Shown one piece after another: positions 55,483-64,000 of a stretch of 64,000 nucleotides of DNA. The stretch lies in assembly GCF_035083965.1 (NCBI RefSeq), contig NC_089740.1, positions 8,429,552 through 8,493,551 of the forward strand, in the 5' to 3' direction. A program made the translations under genes and the position numbers. The DNA is from Branchiostoma lanceolatum. Taxonomy: Eukaryota > Chordata > Leptocardii > Amphioxiformes > Branchiostomatidae. The first letter of the stretch is position 1. Each line of letters begins with the position of its first letter. Below the pieces are notes generated by a model, which saw nothing but the letters and a program-made list of their open reading frames with translations, was not told where the DNA came from and searched no databases.

Positions 55483-58284
55483 ATGGAGGATGCCCCAGCG
55501 CCCCAGCCGAGGGAAAGAAGAGGAAGCTTGTTTGAAGTCAAGTCCTCGAAACCCAAGGTGACTTTGAACGCAACGTTATCGTAACTCAGTCGTGTAAGGC
55601 TCATTACAGCCAAATAATACATTTTTTGTAGCCATCAGTTAACGTTGGGTAACCTAAATTCGGGATTTTTCCGATAATGGTTGACTGAAATCAATCTAGC
55701 AGAACAATAAACCATCCTTTTTTTCTATTATTCTGTCAGTATCATGTATTATCTTTGCACTAATCATATATATGGTAGATTTTGTCTCTAGTCGTGCTGA
55801 CACCATAATATTTCAACTTGAAACTACCGTCCGCCGCACGCACAATTATGGTGCTGTCGGACAGGGGGGCACATTAATTCGGGAGAGAAGATTCGTCTTG
55901 AATATCTTACCGCTAATCACATTTTATACAGCAGCTATTCGTTCTATCCTTGGCTCGAGGAGAGTGCTATGGATATAGACGTGTCCAAGTAAAAAAAATA
56001 CACGAAAAAACGGCCGTACCGCACACATCAGGCCAGTTCGGGAACAACCCGTGTGTTGAGTCGGTAGAACTTCGCTCAAAGTCGGCCCATCGTCATCATC
56101 GGGCAACGTGTAAGTCGTTACATTATTCATGGGAAGTTAGCTGGATGCCGTAGCGATGGTAATACTACTATGTCCATGTGTTCCTTGTTGTGTTAGGAGC
56201 AAACTTTGAGGAAAATATCTTCCTCAGTCCACTCTCACACGCAGCATTTAGACAAAAAAGTGTTCCTCACAAACCTTTGTCGTCTGCTTGACAACAGGAT
56301 TCTGGTTAACAATATGGCGGCGGGAAAATACACGTGCCGTAGGTTGTAGCAACAGAGAGGAGTTTTGATGATTGATCACACTTAGAATCCAGTTGCAGGT
56401 TAGCAAAAGAGATTGTAATAAGTTGTCTTATAAATAATTGTGTTTAGCAGGCAGGAGATGTGACATTTGTCTTATAAACCAGCGAACAACCGTGCTGGGT
56501 GATTCTCCCACGAAGCCCCCAGACTCTGTCAATAAGGGACGGAGAGTTTTTGACGTCGCCAACTTCTAATGCATGGTTATCGAAGCTTTTCAGCCAGTGT
56601 TCTGAATACGTTAGTCTATCTGCTTTGCATTGCTGGCGTTATAACTGATGTTGCATCTAGCACATATCCCTAAATACCCCGTTTTCGAAAAATCCCGACT
56701 TTAAGTACCCCACGAATTTAGGTTACCCAACGTTATGTGCTTTTCTCTCATAATCTCGTAGGAAGAGTGATCGAGGCCTTTTTTGAAACATAAACAAATA
56801 GTTTGCATAGCGGATACGTAACTAAAGAATGAAATACAAAGTCTGTATCTCACACAATTCATAATGAACGTTGTGCGATAATATTATACGTTACAGAAGG
56901 AAGTGAGCTTCTTGAATCACAATCTAAGTGATATTCACTAAGCTGACGTTTCGGTATACTGTATAACTCATCAGCAACCTTACTCAAAGCCTGAATGGAC
57001 CTATAGCTAGCTGAGTTTTTACCGAAACGAAAATAAAATGGCACATACATGTACGTTTGGATTCAAGAACCTCACCTTTCTATGACTTAAACACCCGATG
57101 ATAAAGCTATTAACGAAACTATCTTTTACATGTACAGATATCTGGGTCCAGTGTGATGACTATGGCGATCCAGCCAGAGTCGAGCTACGAGGACATTAGC
57201 TTCAGACGACCTGCACAGAAACTACAGTACGAGAACACATACAAAATGGCGCCGGACGTACGATTCCAGGTACATGGTATTCAAAATTATGTATGTGATT
57301 TTTTCCCCGTCCGCAACGGGCGTCAAATTGTCAAAATAGGTAAAAGAGTCTGTATACAGTATAGAGCAGGCCTAATGTTGTGCCCTTGGGAAATGTACAC
57401 CATTTTCCTCTCTCGACTCGGGTGAAAGTTTGTACCTTATTTATATCACCGTTCGGTAAAGGATGTCCTCCGACATGGGGTGTAAAAAAAGCTAGCTAGA
57501 GGTCCCATGTTTGAGGAGAACCACACCTCCAGCATGAACCCATCGCACATATCGAAAATAATAATGGTCCATCCCGGTTTGAGTGGTTCAAACATATCAT
57601 TATCAGTCTGGTCTTTAGTAGCTTGTACATGATGTACAAAAACGATGTGTTACTCAAGGCGATAAACAAATAATAATTATACAATAAAAGATTTATCTTA
57701 TATGAAAAAATAATAATAAATCGTGTCTCAGGCAGGAAAAGTGAAGACCATCATTGACGAATCACTGGCTACGTTGGAGAAGGAGGAATATGACGTGTAC
57801 CACTGCCGGGAGCTGGCCAAACATCTGTCACAGGACATCAAGGACAAGGTAGAGACAAAATAACCCCAGAACTTAAATAACAGTTACTCATTTGACAAGC
57901 AATTGGATAAAATTTGAAAACGGTCAGACCTTTTAGAGTCTATCACCAGTGACTGTACGAGGAACTGGAGTTCAATGTTTTAAACCAAAACTCTGAATCT
58001 CTGCGGTATACACTGTAGCCCGAGTGAGTCTTTAAAAAGGCCCTTTAATGCAAAACAAAATAATAAGATCAAGAATAATTCTATCATTTTTTCAGGTGAA
58101 GGAAATAGGCATGAGCCGTCACAAGATCATCTCCTGGGTCACGATTGGTCAGAAGTGCGACCAGAGCATGCGCATTGGCAGCAGGTGCCTGTGGGACGAC
58201 GGGAACGACAACTTTGCGTGGGGAGAGTTTAAAAACCCCTCGCTGGTCGCAACTGCCATTGTGTACGGCATCTACCAAGACTAG
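55483..58284 (+). CDS. Tctex-type dynein light chain (DYNLT5/TCTEX1D-like)
   Basis: Exons 55483-55557, 57138-57269, 57732-57848 and 58096-58284, all phase 0 with GT-AG sites, give 170 residues. The first ~65 residues are variable, with a basic SLFEVKSSKPK patch. The Tctex-1 fold follows (~62-170): YENTYKMAPDVRFQ, VKTIIDESLATL, CRELAKHLSQDIKDKVKEIG, HKIISWVTIGQK, GSRCLWDDGND and a terminal ATAIVYGIYQD. YENTYKM..P..F, GSRCLWD and VYxxY at the end are hallmarks of the TCTEX1D (DYNLT2/4/5) branch and not of DYNLT1/3. These proteins are light chains of axonemal or intraflagellar dynein. Start chosen as the first ATG, followed by a good donor. Confidence 0.95.
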
Positions 58285-58454
58285 GGCTCTGTTACATGGA
58301 AAACTGAGTCCATATATCTTTTGTTGTTGCAAATTTCTTGAGAATGTTATACTCTGTTACGGTAAGAAAGATACATACAACGACCTTGAAGATAACATTC
58401 TCAATTACACTGCTGACACAATAAGGCGAATGACGTGTTACATATTGTATTATC

Positions 58455-58460
58455 AATAAA
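58455..58460 (+). terminator. Polyadenylation signal of the dynein light chain gene
   Basis: AATAAA 170 bases after the stop. Confidence 0.5.
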
Positions 58461-58499
58461 CAGTAGTGTATTGACAGCAAAGACATTTACGGATCTTCA

Positions 58500-59655
58500 T
58501 ACTGTAAATCTTGAAAATGAAATGTTTGCATCGGTTTTATCTTCGCGAGTTTTCAAGCTGACCACTCCACAGCAAAATCATATGTATGATAACGCAACTC
58601 TGTGATTCCACTGCATCACTGCAGTTAGTAGTAAACTGTGTTACAGAATTGTTACAGCCGAGAACTTGCTACTTTGTTCGAAGCGTCGGTTTACTATGAT
58701 ATTATGAGCACATTTTTGTATATGATGAAAACATTGTTTGCGTTGCTTCATCAAGCATTCCAGGTGTTTTTTATTCACGGTTTTTGTGGTGATCTCTTCA
58801 CCGCCAACTTAAGACCACCGCGAATATACTTGTGCTGTCTTCTGTCCGCCTACCACCTTTCAACCGCGAACTAAAAACCCCCGAGAACACTCACTGTGAA
58901 ATCAAATCATCACAAAACATGAAAACCCTTGTATTACTATAAGAACATGCGTTTGACGATCTGCTTTTGTTGTGGCATCACTACTGCTATTTTGCTTACA
59001 GTGTGTGTTTGCTTATAGTAGGCTATTATGAGAACATTTTTGTATATGGTGAAAACAAAGTTCAACACGTACGCATGTTTGTATAAGGTTGTGATGAAGA
59101 CAATGTTGTATTATCATATTTTAAGTATAAAATCTCTCGGCAATTCTTGACAAAAGGCTACTGTTATCATATTTTGCGTTTCCAATTGGCTACATAACTT
59201 TGTGCCAATTTAGTATACAACGTTGCTGTTGGCTTGCAATATCTTTTATTACATTTGAACATGCACAATCATGTTACTATCATTATGATGTTGGTATCAT
59301 TATTCTCCTATCCTATGTGCGCAATACAAAAGATAATCGTCTGTCTGTCAGTCAGTGGATCAATAACAGGATGTGAAAGGGTGAAAGGTACAACTTTGCA
59401 CGGAATCATCAGAACGACGAGAACACCACTTGAGACGGACACAATGTGAGTCTCGCTCTCTAATTTCAACCTCTGACTACCAACATTTTTCGAAATCTTT
59501 TTCTGTTATAATCACCAGTACTTAATGTCGGCTTGAATTTCCTTTATGCGCCTTTTCACTATGCATTATTGCAAGGAGGTTCCTTGATTATTGTTACCGT
59601 GTGTTGCAATAGGTTACTTTATTTCCTTCAGATTTTCAACCGGAGCAGTTGAATT
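58500..59655. other. Intergenic stretch with weak repeats
   Basis: TTATGAGCACATTTTTGTAT (58704) recurs as TTATGAGAACATTTTTGTAT (59028), followed in both by a GGTGAAAACA-like stretch. Fold-back-like GCGAA/TTCGC segments (58540, 58740-58890) recall the element at 38615-38763. No gene seen. Confidence 0.4.
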
Positions 59656-59661
59656 TCAACC

Positions 59662-60966
59662 ATGGGGAAGATACCTATCATTTATATCGTTCTCCTCTAC
59701 ATGGTGAATGGGTGAGTCAAACAAACTCAAACTTCGATCTTGTCCCATTTTTGTTATACATTGTTTTGTATATAAGCTTCAATTATGGATTAACGGGTGG
59801 GATGTAAAGCCGGAGGTCCAGGAAATTGTTCTTAGTGCCCATTTTAGACGTAAAATACGGTAGAGAGTTGTTTTCATATCGAAATATGCAAGTTTGTTGG
59901 GGAAAAAATTGGACCGTGTTTTTCGGCATGGTGTGTTTGAGGGTGGTGCATGCTAAAGATCAGGCCACCATACTTATCGAAATTAGAGTAGCGGTCCATC
60001 CTGATTAGCCTCCACCAGTCTCTGCGGGTCGCTGGGAAAATAGTAGAAATTGGCCAAATAGAGTCAATTGTATGAAGGGAGTAGGCTACGGAGAGAGGGT
60101 CAAATATGCAACAGCGGATGGAAATGTTATCCTCCATGGCCAAAGTCCCCCGGCAAATGTTCTCTCTATAGCCGACGCTGTTAGTCTGGTAGAGACTACA
60201 TCCTGATGTGAGTGGATCAAACCTTACAGTCTGGACTTACGCAGCATGTACTTAGCTGTACAAAACCGGTGTGTTCCTGTGGTTTACCTGTTATTTGAAA
60301 CAAACCAAAAGAAGGAGAAATTCCTTTATTTGTTTTTCATCAGGCTGGCAGCCCTGTCCTGTATTCCATGTGAGGAGAGGGAGTGTGAGGACCCACGGCC
60401 CTGTAGGAGAAATGCTGTCGTCAAGGACGTGTGTGGCTGCTGTGACGTCTGTGCTAGGGTTAGTCCTTCTATTTCAGTCATATTATAACAAATTTATCTA
60501 GGCCTGAGAAATCATAAAACGTCAACCTGGTAAAATTGTAATCTAGGTCCACGTTGTGAGGATCGAGAACCATATTTTTCAATATTGCCAGTTATCCATT
60601 TGTCCTGCTATTATCGGTAATGGTAACACGCGCTTCTACAATTTCTTGATCAAGACGAATAAAGTCGAAACCGGTCGAATTCCATCTCAGTGCTGTCATT
60701 GTCCCAGAGCTACAAATGACAGGCTTCTACAGTAGATAAAACGGGCTTCCATAGAACGATTCGAACGCTCCTAATACGAGCTTATAAGAGCATCAATGCA
60801 CAATAAAGGTCTTCCATTTTGTTCACAGGTGAAGGGGGAAGTCTGTGGTGGTCCTTGGGGCATTGATGGCATATGTGCTGAAGGACTGACCTGTGTAAAA
60901 CCTGAGCCTGAAGGCTTCAACCAGTCCGGAACATGTGAAAAAGAAAAAAAAGAGAAAGGAAGGTAG
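59662..60966 (+). CDS. Secreted single IGFBP N-terminal domain protein
   Basis: Exons 59662-59711, 60344-60458 and 60829-60966 give 100 residues ending in TAG (60964-60966). Exon 1 encodes a signal peptide (MGKIPIIYIVLLYMVNG, cleavage probably after AALS). The mature part has the IGFBP-type cysteine pattern: CIPCEERECEDPRPC, then VCGCCDVCAR matching CGCCxxC, then GEVCGGPWGIDGICAEGLTC and GTCE. A Lys/Glu tail follows. Thyroglobulin and Kazal domains are absent, so it resembles single insulin-binding-domain proteins of invertebrates or an IGFBP-rP fragment. Reading stops at TAG, but GTAGGT there could also be a donor leading to an unseen exon. Confidence 0.8.
60005..60208. repeat. MITE-like element in intron 1 of the IGFBP-domain gene
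   Basis: Complete copy: starts GCCTCCACCAGTCTCTGCGG, contains GGTCGCTGGGAAAATAG, GGCTACGGAGAGAGGGTC and CTATAGCCGACGCTG, and ends TAGTCTGGTAGAGACTAC. Best full-length example of the 1612-1770 family in this window. Confidence 0.85.
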
Positions 60967-60999
60967 GTAGAGAATACGGGCAGAAGGGGATTTGGCGGT

Positions 61000-63790
61000 T
61001 AGTTCTAAATAATAATTCCTTGGGTCTCTGAAGTGCCTATATAGGCAATAATCTCAAATGTAGTTTAGTGTTCTGTGCACCTTTTTTTTTTCCAAACTAT
61101 TGGAAGGAAGGTGACACAAGATATAACAGTATTTGAGCATCATTCCAGAGCCAGTCTTCTTGGAGCAATAGCTACCTAAAGCAAATATATCCTATTCAGT
61201 TTTAAAGGCTGAAGAAATGTTAAATCACAGTTCTAACTGTACATGATGGAGTGCAGAGGTACAGATATAAAATCATTAAAAATAAACTTAATTGGAAACA
61301 TCTTACTGTGTCTCTTTCCAATTATTTCTCCTTGCCTGGTGTTAGTGTGTGCCTGATACACAAGAAATAAGGTTGCTTTTTGTACATTGCACGTCTGAGG
61401 GCCATTTGGGTAATCACTAGGATATTAGAGATATCTTTATCTTTTTCTATAAATAAATGTTGAAGAGTACACAACAACATCAAAGGTACATGTAATACTG
61501 GTATCACAACATTGAATCACGACACATTTTAAGTGTTTTCCACCACATTTATTGAGAAATTTATTGTTACTCAAAAAACGTGCTAGAGACACATGTACAA
61601 ACTACTAAAAATATATGTTTTGGTTTTTCCTTGGTCTGAGTTACTTAAGTGTTGTTTCATACGTTTGGAAGACAAAATCCAAATCTTGGGTAAACGTGTA
61701 TCACCAAGAATCAGAAAACTAACTTATACATACACTCAATACAGTTAGACAATGAAGAGTTTGCAAAAACTAGGCATTCTATACATTTTTTGCTTACATC
61801 ATTCAAATAGTCTCCAAAATATTGTTCCTGGCTCAATTTTCGTCATTTGTTTATGAATACAAATGTGAAACAAAATGAATTGGCTTGAACTAATTTGTAA
61901 TTGTGTAGGTCATAGAGTTATTGCCACAATAAAATGTTCTAGATTATCATATTGAAAAATGGCTGATAAAGGTTTTAAACATCTATTATCAAAAACAGTG
62001 AATAAAAATAATTCCGAGCTTTTTACGTGACTACACCAGAGTACAAAACAGAGTACAAGAATTTTGCCGATCCCTTAGTTTTTACGTAGCACATCTAGCA
62101 TATTATATAGAATTCTTGTTAAAAACATGACATTATCATATTGAACTGAAAAAATCTTTGACATCACTTCATCTAAAAATTATCTAAATACACAGAGTTA
62201 GAAATTTACCAATCAAGTAGAATTTAACATGTGTATGTTTGAAGCTATGGCAAGAATACACACACACACACAACAATTACCACTTACTAAGTACCAGTAG
62301 AACACAAGTGTTATAGGCAGTGAACTAAAGCTTTAATCATTTATAGAAAAATTCAATCCCTTTGGATTAGTAACAAAATATACTTTTTACAGTCTCCTTT
62401 TCTTTCAAGTCAAATTGGTTGGTATAAAAAGGTGTTGCATTGATTGTCAATGCAGCATTACAGTTTACGCTTTGCCAACTTATTCATTCTTTAGCCTAGA
62501 AAATTATCTGCTAGAACTGCTTATGATCTATCTTCAACTGGAATTGATCAATTCATCAACTGTTGTGATTGGTCAATAAGCTCATTCTTAAAGTCTGATT
62601 GGTGAATTATAGGCAATTTAAACCTATAGCAAGTGAGCTCTCAGCCAGAATGCCCCATCAGATGTGTCTCCAATTGTAATTGGTCAATTCATCTGAATTG
62701 TGATTGGACAATCAACACATGAGCTGTGATTGGTCAATCATCTCAGACATAGCTGTTGGCAATCTTACTCGAAGCCAATAGCCAGAGCTTGGAACTAGAA
62801 ATTCCAGTTAACTTTTTGACTGGAAGACACAGAGTTAGGTAACACCATTTTTCATAATCCCTGAGCAAAGCAATTAATTAATAATGACAATTACTTGATT
62901 TATCCTTAATTGTTTATAATATTTCATCTGAAAATAGTAGAAAGTAACAAGATCGTTGCAGTGTTTACAGAATTGCAGCCTTAAAATTCACACTATCCTA
63001 TCACTCAAACTTTTAGTAATTAGTAAGCTCTATATCCTGATATATATAATGCACTTCGTCTAGATAGAAGAAATATTGAACCTTCGACACACTCCCATTA
63101 TTGCAACTGATACCCTAGTATCACCTTTGGTCAGATGCCTCTAACATAACAACAATCTACAATTCAACATCCATTTTTTGTGTGTTTACCCTCACTACAT
63201 TTGTATTGATAAGGCACAAACAGGCACTGCCAAGGTGCCCTATATGATTTCATCAGAATGTCACTATTCCCTCAAAATTTCAGAAAAAGGTGCCCAAGCT
63301 GGATTTAAATGATGTATATGGTGAGTACATCGATGAAGGTTAGACATCCATGTAATATGGTGAGTGCTTCCTTTTCAGTTCGAAATTTGCCTGCAGGAAA
63401 TAACTTTTTAAAAGGTTCAAACTAAGAATTTTAAAACATTCCAAAATTTTGTGGACGCCCTTTTTTGTTTGAATGTTCATTCAGACACTTGTATGCCTAC
63501 GTGGCACAAAGGGCAGAAAGATTCTTTGCTGTTTCAGTAGAGGGGTGCTAAATGCAGTAACTCAACAGTATGGCGGGATCAATACCAGTAAGTACAAAAA
63601 GCCAAGTGCACATGTGTGTGCATGTCAAAGTTTAAGGCCCTGGTCATTTTTTGTCTCTATACCAGGCGTCTTCAACATTTGACACTGCACATGCACATAA
63701 GGAACAGTGAACTGACTTATAACATATCATTCTGGTCACTCCTGTTTCTTTTACAGAAAGTGTTCAATATAATTTTGAAGGGAAGTTGAA
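61000..63790. other. AT-rich stretch, perhaps the 3' UTR of a minus-strand gene
   Basis: No coding frame with motifs. A minus-strand AATAAA (TTTATT at about 61548) could end a transcript whose last coding exon is at 63799-63938 (inference). 62560-62755 holds five TGATTGGTCAAT-like sequences. Confidence 0.35.
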
Positions 63791-63798
63791 GATAATAA

Positions 63799-63938
63799 TT
63801 ATGGGTTGGCACTTGTGAGGAAGGTTAGGACGGTAGGTAGAACCGTTGCGTTGGGATTCGCTGTTGCGTTGAGCGTGAAGTTAAGCGTCGCGTTTGTGGC
63901 AGCGACAACCATAGCCACAGGCTCCTGGTACAACATGC
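63799..63938 (-). CDS. Possible last coding exon of a minus-strand gene
   Basis: Reading minus from an AG acceptor (TTCTGTCCCAG) the frame gives MLYQEPVAMVVAATNATL, continues with more Asn-x-Thr sequons (NFT, NAT, NAT) and Val/Leu/Thr-rich sequence, and ends at TAA (63799-63801). The segment is GC-richer than its surroundings and uses ACG/GCG codons, as an exon would. Four N-glycosylation sequons in ~30 residues suggest an extracellular region. The rest of the gene would be beyond 64000. Confidence 0.35.
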
Positions 63939-64000
63939 CTGGGACAGAACAGATCAAAATTGTAAGAACTCAACACAACAACAATCAAACAGTAAACTTA

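Overview
This 64 kb window looks like animal nuclear DNA, most likely from a cephalochordate (amphioxus, Branchiostoma). It has compact multi-exon genes with short GT-AG introns. The genes are chordate or deuterostome types: an ARSB-type arylsulfatase, APH-1, a KCTD7/14-like protein, a Tctex-type dynein light chain and a protein with one IGFBP domain. The intergenic DNA is crowded with small fold-back elements, minisatellites and 5'-truncated non-LTR retroelements. The species call is inference; no database could be searched. I see no prokaryotic features, tRNA, rRNA or CRISPR array.

Layout. 1-11 kb is a repeat island: a retroelement fragment at the left edge, an 8.8 kb structure bounded by ~740 bp near-identical inverted arms, a 37-bp minisatellite (18 copies), a purine-rich minisatellite, several nested repeats, and just outside it a cluster of TGACGT sites. 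12.2-19.8 kb (+) is a nine-position arylsulfatase gene. 23.6-30.2 kb (+) is a three-exon PTB-domain protein with a tyrosine-rich tail, carrying a retroelement tail in intron 1. 30.2-37.6 kb is intergenic, with a 1.05 kb Harbinger-like element. 37.6-40.5 kb (+) is a KCTD gene. 40.5-45.3 kb is intergenic, with a diverged ~1.5 kb palindrome. 45.35-47.05 kb (+) is a single-exon BTB-BACK-Kelch gene interrupted by one in-frame TAG. 50.0-53.4 kb (-) is a complete six-exon APH-1 gene, convergent with the Kelch gene. 54.5-54.8 kb (-) is a small cysteine-rich single-pass membrane protein. 55.5-58.3 kb (+) is a four-exon Tctex-type dynein light chain. 59.7-61.0 kb (+) is a three-exon secreted protein with one IGFBP N-terminal domain. 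The right edge may hold the last exon of a minus-strand gene.

The most unusual locus is the arylsulfatase. Two neighbouring exons of its catalytic core are each present three times in tandem (exon 3: three copies of exactly 113 nt; exon 4: 120, 120 and 129 nt). All six copies have open frames, good splice sites and conserved active-site residues, and a seventh, decayed copy of part of exon 2 lies upstream. The exon-3 copies are phase 1 to phase 0, so joining two would break the frame: if spliced, they must be mutually exclusive. With one copy of each, the nine exons encode 541 residues, and 3 x 3 choices would allow nine enzymes from one locus.

The genes do not form an obvious pathway; this is an ordinary stretch of chromosome with unrelated neighbours.
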